A stretch of 64,000 bases of DNA from Fasciola hepatica. Its lineage: Eukaryota; Platyhelminthes; Trematoda; Plagiorchiida; Fasciolidae. A program made the position numbers and the translations under genes. This document shows positions 34,313 through 45,592 of the stretch, in pieces (the stretch's first letter is position 1; each line of letters opens with the position of its first letter). A model generated the notes under the pieces. The model saw nothing but the letters and a program-made list of their open reading frames with translations, searched no databases and was not told the DNA's origin. The stretch lies in contig CANUEZ040000161.1 in NCBI GenBank assembly GCA_948099385.1, positions 2,852,001-2,916,000 of the forward strand, read 5' to 3'.

Positions 34313-36840
34313 TAGTTGCCGCCAGAGAAGCGTGGCTTCCTGAAGAGGACCATGTCTCAGGCCTAATAAGTAACGGTTTTGCAGTCTATAGGCAGGATCG
34401 AGAACAGGATCGCCTTGGTGGTGGAGTAGCCATCCTTGTTAGGTCAGGTACGAACCACCTTGAGTCTCAGACCAAGATGTGCACTCGCAATATCCAGTTA
34501 TGCGCCGTTGCTATCATCCTTCCAGGCAGAAGGGTTAACGTTGTCTGCGTCTACAGGGCACCAAGCACTAACCACGAAGGGGACGTTTGTTTACTGCGGA
34601 CTTTGACTGAACTAGTTAAAGAGGCACAAAAGACCCTCATAGTGGGTGACTTCAATCTCCTGCACATCGCCTGGGTCGCTGAGGTCTGCGTGCCGAGATC
34701 GGAGGAGCAAACCTACTTAGAATGGCTGCATACCAATGCGTTGTACCAGCATATTAGGGAGAATACCAGATATAGGATTGGATGCGTTCCATCCTTGCTG
34801 GATCTAGCTATAAGGAACCTCCCCAACGATGTGTCTGGACTGCATTATTGTGCACCGCTGGGCAAGAGTGACCACCTGTGTGTCAAAATAATCCTATGCA
34901 TGCAGCAACCCAAGGTACCTTCAAGGCTGGTCAGACATTCCGGTAGTGTGGACATAGATAGGCTTCGTAATAGGGCGATGGGTTTGACCTGGACACGACA
35001 GAGAAGGCTACTGTCGAGGAGTGCTGGCAGACCATAAAGGGATTTCTGACTGCCCTACAGGAAGAGTTCGCACCCTTAAAACAAAGGAGTGGGGAGGGCA
35101 AACCCATGTGGTGGAAAGCTGCAGTAGCCAAGGCCATCAGACGTAGAAACCGCATGTGGAAACAGTACAAATCTTCTGGCAGTCAGCTAGCCTGGAGCCG
35201 CTATACAAAGCTGAGAAACGAGACCGTAAACCTTTTGAGAACTTCCAAGCGGGAATTTGAGCCTAAATTGGCCCAGTCTGTAAGACAACAGCCGAAAACA
35301 CTCTACAGCTATGTACAGTCTAAAGGCCCAACAAAGAACGCCGTAGGTCCGCTATCCACTAGAGACTATGGTATTGTCACTGATGACCGGGGCAAAGCAG
35401 ACGCCCTAGGGGAATACTTTGGTAGTGTACATAGGATGGATAGTGAAGTACTAGTAGATCTGACTCCGGTTCGTCCTTCTCCTCAGTTAAACGAGCTAGA
35501 TCTCTCAGAGGAAAGCTTGCGTAAGTAACTACAGGAGTTAAACAGTTAGAAGTCAGCGGGCCCAGATGGCATTCATCCAGCTATCATCAAGCCGTTGGCG
35601 GACATCATAGCTCCATCGGGATGCAGGCTGTACTGATCCATGTTGGGCCAGGATAAGCTGCCTCAGGACTGGAAAGTCGCAGCAGTCGTGGCAATACATA
35701 AGAGTGGGCCTAAGTCGGCCGTGCAGAACTACAGGCCGGTAAGCCTAGCTAGCATCCGTGCCCACATCTGCCAGCACATACTGGAGCACTCCATGCTAAG
35801 CCCGGCGCAGCATGGATTCCTGAAAAAGAGATCTTGTCTGACCAATCTGCTGTGCTTCTTAGGTGAAGTACCTCGACGACTGGACGAAGGACAGGAAGTT
35901 GAGGTATGCTACCTCGACTTTAGCAAGGCGTTCAACTCCGTTAGTCATCGTCCATTGCTATGCAAGATGGAGACTTTCGGCATAGGTGGGCCAATATTTA
36001 GGTGGCTGGAGGACTTCCTCTTCCGCAGGACGTTTTACGTCAAAGTGGGTGACAGGTGCTCCAGTTTGGTCAACGTCACCAGTGGTGTACCTCAGGGATC
36101 CGTCCTAGGCCCGGTCCTATTCTTGTTATTTATTAATGACCTGGCATCCGCTCTTCAATCGCCCAGCTTTATTTTTGCGGATGATGTGAAGATTGTTGGG
36201 CCTGAGAGTAGAGTGGACTTGTGCAGCGATATATATACCGTTCTGGAATGGGCATACAAATGGGACTTACCTCTGAACGCTCAAAAAAGCCATTTGTTGT
36301 CAAGGGCAACAGAGAGCCTAACTGTCGCTCATGATCAAGGGCTGTTCACGGTAGAGGCAGTCAGTAGGGTTAAAGACCTTGGGGTCATCATGAACAGTGA
36401 CTTAAAACGGTCGGAGCAGTGCAAAGCTGCTGCGCATAAGGCTCGTGGGGAGCTCTTTAGGCTGCAATCAGCTTTGTCTTGCCGGAAGCCGGAGGTATTC
36501 GTACCTATTTACATGGCTATAGTACGACCTCACTTAGAAGGTAATGTGCAGGCTTGGTCACCCTTTAAAACAGGACGCCGCCTGCCTAGAGAAAGTACAA
36601 AGTCTCGCCACGCGAATGGTTGAAGGGCAGAGGGGTAATACTTACGAGCAGAGTCTGTGTGAGCTGAATCCTTTCTCGTTGGGAAGGAGGAGAAGTCGAG
36701 GGGATCTCATAGAAACGTTCAAGGTAATGAAGGGCTTTTCTGGCCTTAGACCAGATAGTCTATTCGAGTTGAATGAATGTCAACAATATCTTAGATGACA
36801 CTAGCAAAACTAAGATGGGCGGAGGAGCTCGCTGTGATAA
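34313..36840 (+). pseudogene. CR1-like LINE (family A), endonuclease-RT, moderately preserved
   Basis: 5'-truncated in the endonuclease. 34330-35037 is one open frame: AREAWLPEEDHVSG, GGGVAILVRSG, VNVVCVYRAPSTNHEG, LIVGDFNLLHIAW (catalytic D-N kept), APLGKSDHL (catalytic SDH kept). The linker 35106-35528 begins MWWKAAVAKAIRRRNRMWK. RT 35640-36623: LPQDWKVAAVVAIHKSGPKS, YLDFSKAFNSVSHR (motif A), SGVPQGSVLGPVLFLLF (motif B), FIFADDVKIVG (motif C intact), VKDLGVIMNSDLK. The C-terminus (36544-36798) is in another frame. A few stops and frameshifts inactivate it; it is younger than the copies before 16 kb. Confidence 0.85.
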
Positions 36841-37264
36841 AAAGGCCAAAAGGGGAATGTACGTTAAGAATTAAAATGAAACAAAAGGTGTAACACAAAC
36901 TCACAACTGTTCAGAGTTCTTGTGATCAGGAAATGAGCGCCAAAGAGCCAACATCCGCCATTGTCTTCAGTTCAGTTCGGTCTGACAGCCATCCGTTGAA
37001 CAGAACAGGATGGTATTGAGCGAAGTGCTAAGAGACGCCGTTGAAGCTTCTAAAATGTTTTGTTCCTCACGGTTAGTTCCGACCGATATAATTCCAAGAC
37101 ACTCCAAACCAGAAGATGCGACCGTGCCAGAATGAAAGATTTATTTCAGCCTTTTTGTATTGCGCGGTGATGACGTCCAAAACGTGTGTGTTTTACATTA
37201 AAATGGTACAACAAAGGAGTGTTGCACCAAGGGACGTTGAAAATCGTGGAAAAAGTCGTAGATG
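36841..37264. other. LINE junction and upstream region of family C
   Basis: No coding sequence recognised. Near 36966 there is ttcagttcagttcggtctgac, the reverse complement of a (CTGAA)n tail, suggesting the end of a short minus-strand retroposon. The remainder precedes R1 copy 5. Confidence 0.35.
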
Positions 37265-37395
37265 TAAAGGTACCTACAGGTTCGACGAAATATACTCGAC
37301 AGTGGTAGGTGCATACCATCGAAGGAATTCTGGACGCTCGATTGGCCGTTGCTATTACCTGTCCTGTGCAAACAGAACTGAACTGAACAACCTGC
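37265..37395 (+). repeat. R1 repeat, copy 5, upstream of family C ORF1
   Basis: acaggttcgacgaaatatactcgacagtggtaggtg through ctggacgctcgattggccgttgctattacctgtcctgtgcaaac, then gaactgaactgaac. The family C ORF1 begins 85 bp downstream. The complete pentamer tail suggests this is an independent insertion that now sits at, or serves as, the 5' end of the family C copy. Confidence 0.65.
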
Positions 37396-37479
37396 GCTAC
37401 ACCGGCAAGCCTTCCGACGTGATACGTGGAATTATATTTTCTGTGGTTGTGTCATTCTTTGGACTATAATCTGCCCACA

Positions 37480-38603
37480 ATGCCTCCAAAAAGAGTCAAA
37501 AATATTGCATCCAAGTGCCTGGTTTGTTCGAAAGTTGTTCGCTCACGCGACAAATCTCTTCAGTGTGATGGTTGTGATGGTTGGTTCCATCTTGAGTGTT
37601 CTGAAATAAGTATTGATCTTTACGAAGCCCTGGGCAAATGCCGTGCAAAGTTGCTCAAGGTGCTGTGCATCAAATGCACCGAGCTATCAACACCGGTGTG
37701 GCCCGCAAAGCAGTCGGCAGAAATGGCTCTTCCTGTCACAGATACAGCAGCGTCATCAACTTCGTCGTCGTGATCGTCATTAGCACCGTCAATCAGTTCA
37801 TCGCCATTAATAGCAGCAAAATCAGCGGCGTCGTCATCGTCTTTTTCTCCGCCAACATCACTCTCACCGTCATCATTGCCGCCAGAAGGGTAAAATTCCG
37901 ACTGTGCTACGTATGCAGAGGTGGCTTCAACACTGAGCCAACCAGAACAAAGCGCCGCCAACGCCAGAAGCTACCTAAGTCTGCCTGCCACAATGCGGAC
38001 CCAGTTGGCACTGATGTGGCCACGCAAGCACTAGACGGTATTATAGGAACAAAACCCAGCCGACAGAGCACCACCGCGGATGAAAGTAGACCGGCCTGGA
38101 TAACAACTGCGGATCGTCCACGAAGAGCGCCACCGTCGAGGAAACAGTGTTTCCTAATAGTGAACTTGCCTGAGACAAAGGAGACCACGGAACAGGAACG
38201 TCTGGACCACGATATTGCGAGTCTCCGGAGTATACTAACAAAACTCTTTGTCCCCGGGGAGAAGGAGACCGCGGAGAAGTTGCGGGTAAAATCAGCATTC
38301 CGAATTGGCAAAGCTAGTGACGCTGAACGCCCCCGTCCACTGAAAGTAGTGCTGGACTCTGAGGAATCCACGACTTCTGTGGTCGGAAGACCCCACCGGC
38401 TAAAAGGCGAGCAAGTGCGGCTGCACCGAGATCTAGACCCTGCGGATCGTGAGAAGTATAGTAATGCTTTGACTGAACGACGTGAACGAATGGAACAAGG
38501 GGAAAGGGACTTCATCATTCGGGATTTTCAGGTGCAGAAACGGCGCCCTCATTTCCGGTGGAGGCCGATGACGCTAGTGTCCCTGTCAGTCCCCCAAAGC
38601 TAG
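37480..38603 (+). pseudogene. Family C LINE ORF1 (PHD-like finger protein)
   Basis: The ATG at 37480 opens MPPKRVKNIASKCLVCSKVV. The finger has Cys pairs CLVC and CDGC, then WFHLEC and CIKC, a PHD-type C4HC3 arrangement within about 60 aa. A Ser/Ala/Pro-rich linker follows (about 37735-37890), with an in-frame TGA at 37771. The C-terminal domain is in another frame, about 37950-38600: QCFLIVNLPETKE, KSAFRIGKASDAERPRPLKV, GRPHRLKGEQVRLHRDL and DFIIRDFQVQKRRP, as in CR1 ORF1 proteins with an RRM-like and C-terminal RNA-binding region. One stop and one frameshift; otherwise well kept. Confidence 0.75.
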
Positions 38604-38917
38604 GACTGTTACGAACGTTTGAGCAATGCGTAGCCAAATTCGCAACGGATCCCGAAATCAGAAGACGATTATCCGTGATATTCTACGATACTAGATTATT
38701 ACATGAACAATGACATAAAAAATATACAAACCTCAATAATACGATCACAAGGACTCAACAACGAGAAACCGAATAGCAGCGTGTGAGCAGACAGCACGTG
38801 CGTCACGCAGGTCCTGAACAAGGATGTGCCAAAGTAGCGCTCTGGGCGCGAACAAACAACAATTGGTCCAGAGAAACAACCAGCTCGTAAAGACAAGTCA
38901 ATAGTGTATGGAAATGA
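38604..38917 (+). other. ORF1-ORF2 spacer of family C LINE
   Basis: About 314 bp between the end of ORF1 and the first ATG of ORF2. No open frame. ORF2 may truly begin a little upstream of 38918, since the first 30 residues are not typical endonuclease sequence. Confidence 0.5.
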
Positions 38918-41827
38918 GTGATGTTGGGAAAAACACTGAATCGCGAGGGACAAACGGGAATTTTCCACGACCGGCTGTTACAAGGACGCCCTGAACAAAC
39001 GGATGTGGTAGCAGGCCGAGACAGAGTCGTCATCCTGTTGTCTAACGTCCGTGGTCTGCGGAACAAGAGGGATTACCTGGAACACCTGCCGCAGTCCAGC
39101 TCACCTACTATGATAGCATTGACGGAGACGTGGCTGAGTAACAATGTTCTAGACTCTGAGGTGTCCCTCCCTGGCCACACCCTATTCCGAGTCGATAGGA
39201 ACTTTATCAGATCTGGTGGAGGCGTAGCATTGTTCGTACGATCAGACATCCCAACCGCGCAGTTAGAGGCATTCGCAGACCCGCAAGGATTCGGTGAAGC
39301 CATCTGGTGCCGCGTCAAGCTTACCGCCGGGGGCTTTAGGACAGTTGGAGTCATTTATCGGACACCTGCGGTCACTCCTCCAGATATGATGAATTTATTA
39401 AGGAGATGGGCGTGCAACGGCCACTGCCTCGTCCTGGGCGACTTCAATGCTCCGCATATTGATTGGACGTCAAGCAGGACAGCGGCCGGGGCAGATCCTT
39501 TCTCTCTTGAACTACTGACAACGGTCCAAGAACTGGCACTACACCAACATGTTCAGGAATCGACCCGGAGGCAATCCGGCCACGGTTCCATTCTGGATCT
39601 GGTGATTTCTCCCAGGAGCTCGGGCGTCGATAAGGTTGAACATCTCCCTCCACTTGGAAGCAGTGACCATATGGTGCTGGAAATTCACTGGCGCACTGGT
39701 TCTTGTCCATCCCCTAGACCATACATCGGACGTAATGTTTGGCGCACTCCATTCGAAGATGTCCGGAGAGCGGCGTTAGACGTCAACTGGTTTCCCACGG
39801 ATTCAGATGTCCACCGCGATGTGAACGAAGCTTGGGCGTTTATTCGTGACGGTATCTTGTACCTTATGAATACCTACTGCCCGCTCAACCGGCGTAGACC
39901 TCGGGTTAAGGGACCGCCGTGGTTTGATCTGGAGCTCAGACGCCTGCTCAAACGACGAAATCGGGCCTGGCAGCGGTTCCGATCCACAGGTGAGTGTTAT
40001 GATCTCTATCGCAGGATTCGTAATCAGTGTACCGAACAAAAACGAATAAAGCGGACGGCGTTCGAGGAGGCCCTTGCGGTCGATGTGGTGTGAGCACCCA
40101 AGTGCCTCTTTGCATAATTAAAGCGCCGCACCAGAGCGAAGGTGGGTATCCCGGCGCTGATGAACAACGACGAAATGGTTGCAACAGATGACGGAAAGGC
40201 TGAGACACTAGCCAAACATTATCTGTCAGTTTGTTCTGTGGAGGAAGGTGCGCCAATCCCGATGGTAGATAGCTCGCCGCTGTTCATTATGTACGGTTTT
40301 GGGGAGCCGGAATTGAACGAGATGCTCAAGTCCATCAAAACCCATAAGTCACCGGGACCGGACGACGTGCATCCGCTGATTTTGAAGGAGTTGGCGGACC
40401 AGCTAACTACACCACTAACGTGGTTGTTCAATTTGTCGTTGGCCACTGGAAGTCTACCTCAGGAGTGGAAAAAAGCAGTTGTTGTTCCGCTGTACAAGGG
40501 TGGGACAAAATCCACCTCGGCCAACTGCCGCCCAGTTAGCCTCACTTCCGTGGCTGGAAAGGTCATGGAAAAGCCGGTGGCTGTTCGTATACGTGAACAT
40601 CTGGAGCGCTGTCAACTGCTATGCGCAGAGCAGCACGGTTTTCGGTGGAACAGATCATGTCTGTCAAACCTGTTGACCGCCCGTGAAAGTTGGTCGAACT
40701 CCAAGGCCGAGGGATATGTCACGGACGTCATCTTCGTGGACTTTATTAAGGCGTTTGACAAAGTTCCTCACAGTGGGCTGTTGCTGAAACTCCGGGCCAT
40801 GGGCATCTCAGGGCCTATGCTTCACTGGATTGAGGATTTCTTGGTCGGGAGAACCTTTTCCGTGAGAGTTGCACAGTCCCAGTCCGCGCGGTATCCAGTT
40901 GGCAATGGCGTGCCGCAATGCTCCGTGCTAGGACCCCTGTTGTTTCTAGTGTTTGTAAACGACCTACCACAGACCATTCGATCCCAATGCCTTATCTACG
41001 CCGACGATCTCAAGATCTGGCGCACCATTCGATCGGCAGAGGATCGCGAGATACTACAGGAGGATCTGCAGGCCCTCGTCAATTGGTCGACCACCTGGGG
41101 TCTACCGATAAACGTGGACAAGTGTGCGAGCATGAGGATTGGTGGCCCCAACGATACTTCCGGCTACTGCCTTGGGAGTATCGTACTCCGTCACACGCAG
41201 GAGGAAAAGGATCTCGGAGTTGTTGTCACCAGCAATCTGAAGACGAGAGCACACACTGAGAGAGCGTGCGCCTCAGCGTGGAAGATACTTGGTCCCATCC
41301 GCCGTCCATTTGGGCCTCTACCCCGGGACACTTTCCGACTGCTTTATGTCTCACATGTACGTCCTTGTTTGGAATATGGCGGTCCAGCTGTCTACCCGTG
41401 CACAGCGGCGGAAGTAGCCAAACTGGAACGGGTGCAACGTGCTGCCACACGCCTCGTGGCCGGACTGCGTGGGTTCAGCTATGAGGAACACCTAAAAGTC
41501 ACCGAGTTGTTTCCCATTGCCTATCGACGGCTTCGAGGCGACCTCATCTATGCCAGGCGCATAATCCGCGGTGAGTTGGGCCGGGAACTACAGGCGGAAT
41601 TCCCGCTCAGGAATAATAATCGTACCAGAGGACACACCCTGACGCTTCGTAAGGTGCATTCCACCGGCTTACCGGCCATCTATCGATTGTCAAGGAGAGT
41701 GGCTGATCTCTGGAAGTCTCTACCGACCGAAGTGGTGGAAGAGGAAACCGAGACACTATTCAAGAGGAAATTGGACCAGACCCTGAAGGTTTATTGGCGG
41801 AGCACCGACATCCAGCCGAGTCAATAG
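38918..41827 (+). pseudogene. Family C LINE ORF2 (endonuclease-reverse transcriptase), nearly intact
   Basis: Single reading frame of 970 codons, broken only by TGA at 40091-40093 and TAA at 40115-40117. Endonuclease: LLSNVRGLRNKRDYL, ALTETWLSNN, VGVIYRTPAVTPPD, LVLGDFNAPHIDW and PLGSSDHMVLEI, with expected catalytic residues present. Linker WFDLELRRLLKRRNRAWQRF. RT: IKTHKSPGPDDVHPLIL, VVPLYKGGTKS, VDFIKAFDKVPHSGLL (motif A), NGVPQCSVLGPLLF (motif B, with Cys for the usual Gly), CLIYADDLKIWR (motif C intact), EKDLGVVVTSNLK, and the C-terminal RRVADLWKSLPTEVV. The most recently active-looking LINE in the window. Confidence 0.9.
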
Positions 41828-41930
41828 AGTATGATGTGATGGGGCTCATACGGGATGACTTCCCACTGCCCTTTACCTGAAGACTGAAGACTGACTGAAC
41901 TGAACTGACTGACCTGACCTGGAGGAGAGC
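41828..41930 (+). repeat. Family C 3' UTR and (CTGAA)n-like tail
   Basis: About 60 bp of 3' UTR, then gaagactgaagactgactgaactgaactgactgacctgacctgg. CR1 LINEs characteristically end in short tandem repeats rather than poly(A). The same pentamer ends R1 and R3 copies. Confidence 0.7.
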
Positions 41931-43328
41931 AACAGTGGTAGGCATTTACAAGAGTGGGCCCCGGCAAAAGGCGGAAAATTACCGGCCGGTTAGCTTGACT
42001 TCGGTACTGTGTAAGTGCCTGGAGCGAATAGTCAGGAAGCAGATCTCTAGGCATTTGGTTCAACACAACCTCATATCAAATGCTCAGCATGGGTTTGTGG
42101 CAGGGCGATCCTGTCTGACGAATCTCCTGCTGTTCCTCGATGAGGTAACCAGGCGTCTGGACGAAGGGCAATCGATTGCGGTCTGTTAGTTGGACTTCAG
42201 CAAGGCATTTGATTCCGTGAACCACAGATTTCTGGACGTCAAACTGCAGTCCATGGGAATTGTTGGAAAGGCGAGACAATGGATAAGTAGTTTCTTAGCA
42301 GGGCGAACCTTTAGTGTTAAGGTGGGGAGCCATGTTTCAAAACCGGAAGGTGTAACAAGTGGGGTGCCACAGGGCTCGGTGCTCGGCCCTTTGCTCTTCC
42401 TCATCTTCATCAACGACCTAGCACGTGGGCTTACAAACCCCACCTTTATGTTTGCCGATGACGTCAAGATAGCTAGAGTAGATATAGAACTTGACGTGTT
42501 AGCAGTACAAAACTGGGCACGCAAATGGGACCTTCCACTAAACCTCACCAAGTGTCAATGCTTGACCACAAATACAGGGGCTAGTGAGAATAGTGTGGGT
42601 TCGTTGCAAGTGGTCTCGCAGGTCAAAGACTTGGGCGTTATAATGGACAACAGCTTTAAGCCGTCAAAGCAGTGCACCCCAGCAGCCAATACGGCTAGGA
42701 GAGAACTCTTTCGAGTTAGATCCACTATGTCGTGAAGAGAGCCGATTTTGGTTCCGATATATCGGTCCATAGTTAGGCCGCATATGGAGTACTGCGCGCA
42801 GTCCTGCGAACCGTACTAACAAAAGGATATATACTGTCTGGAGAACGTGCAAGGGCTAGCCACTAGAATGGTGACTGGACAAGGGGGTTTGGCTACACAG
42901 AGCGTCTCCGTGCCCTAGACCTATTCTCGATGGAAAGACGACGCATTCGCGGGGATTTGATAGAAACCTTCAAGGTAATGAAAGGACTGTCAGTAATAAG
43001 TCGAGAAGACCTTTTTTCTCGGATCCCCGAGAGAGGCACAAGGAAGCATAGCCTTAGATTACAAAGGAAACATTCGAGGCTCCAAATTAGGGCGAAGTAC
43101 TTCTCAAATAGAGTGGTACCCTATTGAAATAATCTCCCGGAGGATGTCATAAATACCACAACAGCGAAAGCTTTCTAGAAAGCAGTAGACCTATGTTGGG
43201 TGGCAGTACACCCCGAGTTATGTTAAGCAGCTTTTAGAGTCAGAATCAATTTGCTCATTGTTTCCACCTTACTCTGCCAGGGCTGATACTGCACAAAATT
43301 TCTGCCTTTCAGAAAAAGAAAATTACGC
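41931..43328 (+). pseudogene. CR1-like LINE (family B), RT part
   Basis: 5'-truncated in the RT. 41935-42735 is one frame with a single TAG (42187-42189), where Tyr is expected in CYLDFSKAFDSVNHR. Blocks: ATVVGIYKSGPRQKAENYRP, SNAQHGFVAGRSCLTNLLLF, SGVPQGSVLGPLLFLIFIND (motif B intact), FMFADDVKIARV (motif C intact), WDLPLNLTKC, VKDLGVIMDNSFK. A TGA at 42733-42735 and further lesions to 43240 destroy the C-terminus and are shared with 33522-34180. Confidence 0.85.
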
Positions 43329-43374
43329 AGTGTTGGGAGCTACGGAAACGCGCCGACAACACAACTATCTGGAC

Positions 43375-43490
43375 ACCCGATTGGCTCTAGCCACACCGAT
43401 TGGCCGTGGCCATTACCTGTCCTGTGCAGACTGAACTGAACTGAACTGAACCAAGTCCTGTGCAAACTGAACTGAACTGAACCATGACCT
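43375..43490 (+). repeat. R1 repeat, copy 6 (partial) with expanded tail
   Basis: cgattggccgtggccattacctgtcctgtgcagactgaactgaactgaactgaaccaagtcctgtgcaaactgaactgaactgaacc. The last part of R1 is present, and the tail unit with its preceding 'cctgtgcaaa' is duplicated. Lies about 135 bp after the family B end. Confidence 0.7.
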
Positions 43491-43529
43491 TGACAGTGAA
43501 CGGTCTGTGACATTAAGGTAGGCAAATAA

Positions 43530-43745
43530 GTACAGTTCGGTTTGCACAGGACAGGTAATTTCCACGGCCAATCGAGCATCCAGAATTCCTTCGATGGTAT
43601 ACACACCAGTTATGCACCCACCACAACCGAGTGTATTTCGTCGAATCCCCGCTAAAAATGAGAGGGAAACGGAAAACCTCATCGCACATAAACTGCGATG
43701 AGGTCAGCGCTCAATGAGGCAATATGCAACAAAGGAAAACGTCGG
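43530..43745 (-). repeat. R1 repeat, copy 7 (inverted)
   Basis: Reverse complement of R1: ggtttgcacaggacaggtaatt, ccacggccaatcgagc, ccgagtgtatttcgtcgaatccccgct and gcgatgagg. On the minus strand it lies about 90 bp after a CR1 C-terminal coding remnant (43835-44100), the same LINE end then R1 order as on the + strand. Confidence 0.7.
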
Positions 43746-43834
43746 CTGCAACACACCTGAGACGGATCACAGAACGGATGGCGCGTGCTACCGGTCATCC
43801 ATCTAGTGAACATACTCAAGGCTCGAGTTCCCTG

Positions 43835-44100
43835 TCAGTGTTCACTACCAAGAAATATATCGTACCACTTGCAATCTACGGCACCTTTGAAGGACTGGAC
43901 GGTCTGCAGGTCTACCATTCCACCAGGCAGACTATTCCAACTGTTTAATATCCTGTTGCTAAAGAAGTGTGATCTAGTCATCAACCTAGATCGAACTTTC
44001 GCCAGCTTCTCTTCGTATCCCCTTGTTCTGGAATCTAAAGCCACTTGGAATAGACTAGCGGGTCTAAGGATAATTAATAAAGTGATGTACATGAAATGAT
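43835..44100 (-). pseudogene. CR1-like LINE C-terminal fragment (minus strand)
   Basis: Minus-strand frame of 85 aa reading LDSRTRGYEEKLAKVRSRL, then HFFSNRILNSWNSLPGGMVD, then VQSFKGAVDCKW, the CR1 ORF2 C-terminal pattern FxSxRVVxxWNxLPxxVV...SFKxxLDxxW. R1 follows in the same orientation, so this is a short 5'-truncated LINE insertion. Confidence 0.75.
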
Positions 44101-44849
44101 TCGTCTAGGTCCGTTTCTGCGACCGATTTCTCTTTTGTTCCAAATGTGCGGAGAGTTGGTCTGATGAATAGAAGTGAGAAATTACCTTCAAGCCTAACTT
44201 GCACTTGGTATATCTTGTAAGGTCAGTTAAAACGTATCACGCTGCTTCCTTATTACACCCGTTTGCTGGTCCTTCCTACTATGCGTAGACCAGCTGCACG
44301 TCACTCTAGTGCTCGGCGCTACGAGCAAGAACGGTACTGTAAGGTCGGTTAAACCTTAATATGCTGTATTCGTTAGTGCTTCTCAATATGCGTGGGCCAC
44401 ACATCAGTCACTGTAGTGCTTCGCGCAACGCCGACATGATAATCTGAGCATTGCACCCCACAACCCATGAGGTGGAGAACGCGGTTAACGGAGAGGAAAT
44501 GACTGGCGTGTATTGTGAGAGCATGCGTGTCGCGTGCACGTGCAACGGCCAAGTGGCCACCACGCTTAACAACAATATTTCAGACAAACAGTATATGTTA
44601 AACAAATAAGCAAAGTTGAATGTCGCTGCAGTATTCTCCACGACCCATGAAAATGACAATGCGATCGGGAGAGATGTATCCGATGCGGTGAAGGATCTTG
44701 GTTGCCAAAGTAATGACAAAGACAATCATTACTTGCCCAGCTGAGCCATGCATGAAATGACTTGGTACATTACACCGACGCCCACATAAAACGTCAGTTA
44801 CTAATTCTCGAAAGAAAAATACATGCTATTACTGGATCACTGTGTTTTC

Positions 44850-45097
44850 TTGTTTACCATCTGTATTGTTTGTTATTAATTGTAGTTTCCGAGCAACCTG
44901 TCGTTATTAAGAGGTTGATTCTCGGTAAAGTAATCCTTTCATTGATGAACTGCGCATTCTCCCACTTTGACATATCAGTGATCAATTCTACTGTAGACCT
45001 TACTTTCCTCTCCTGTCTGTGAACGAAATTCACTGTTTCGAAAACAATTATGAAACACTTGCTTAAGATAGGAGGCATGGTTTTGTACTCCGGATAC
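44850..45097 (+). repeat. R6 repeat, copy A
   Basis: Unit of about 245 bp: ttgttattaattgtagtttcc, gattctcggtaaagtaatcctttcattgatgaactgcgcattctcccactttgac, ctctcctgtctgtgaacgaaattcac and gcatggttttgt. Copy B is split between 45490-45592 and 46375-46530. Directly followed by R2. Confidence 0.55.
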
Positions 45098-45478
45098 CAG
45101 GTACGAACTAAATCCCAAGAATGGCCTATGGAACGGACAACAAGCTAAAAAGGACGGTAAGAGTCGGTGGAATAGGTGAGGGACGATTTGTATTGAAACA
45201 ATGTCGTTCACGCTTACGTTTGGGAGCGACGCTGGACGCTGTACTAGCTAAGGAAGCTGAAAGTTCAACCATCCGCAGGCAGAGCAGTCAAAAATGTGCT
45301 TTCCAGTTGGCGGGAACCAGTTGTCCGTACAGGAAGCAGACAAACAACGCACAGCCCTGTGGCATCGAACAACATACAAAATACTTAGAGCTAAGTGCTA
45401 ATTGGTTATGTTTGTCTACATTAATTTTTCGTCATGAATTTACACATTCAAACTCAATCATCTCCAGATCGCTACCAG
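45098..45478 (+). repeat. R2 repeat, near-intact copy
   Basis: Nearly identical to 14809-15192. Contains a longer open frame (45121-45492, 123 aa) that includes VLKQCRSRLRLGATLDAVLA; no domain recognised. Flanked by TACCAG on both sides, a possible 6-bp target duplication. It lies between the two R6 copies. Confidence 0.7.
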
Positions 45479-45489
45479 TAATTCTCGTT

Positions 45490-45592
45490 TAGCATCTTTA
45501 CTATTTGTCATTAAATTTTCAGTTCCAAACAACTAATCGTTACTAAGATTTTGGTTCTCGGTAAATTGATCCCTTCATTGATCAACTGCGGT
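45490..45592 (+). repeat. R6 repeat, copy B, left part
   Basis: Matches 44855-44960: tttgtcattaaattttcagttcc and ttggttctcggtaaattgatcccttcattgatcaactgcg. Homology resumes at about 46375 after an insertion of about 780 bp. Confidence 0.5.

Noticed and set aside
37907..38518. 203-aa Ser-rich minus-strand ORF
   Set aside because: Antisense to the recognised LINE ORF1 and explained by its codon composition.
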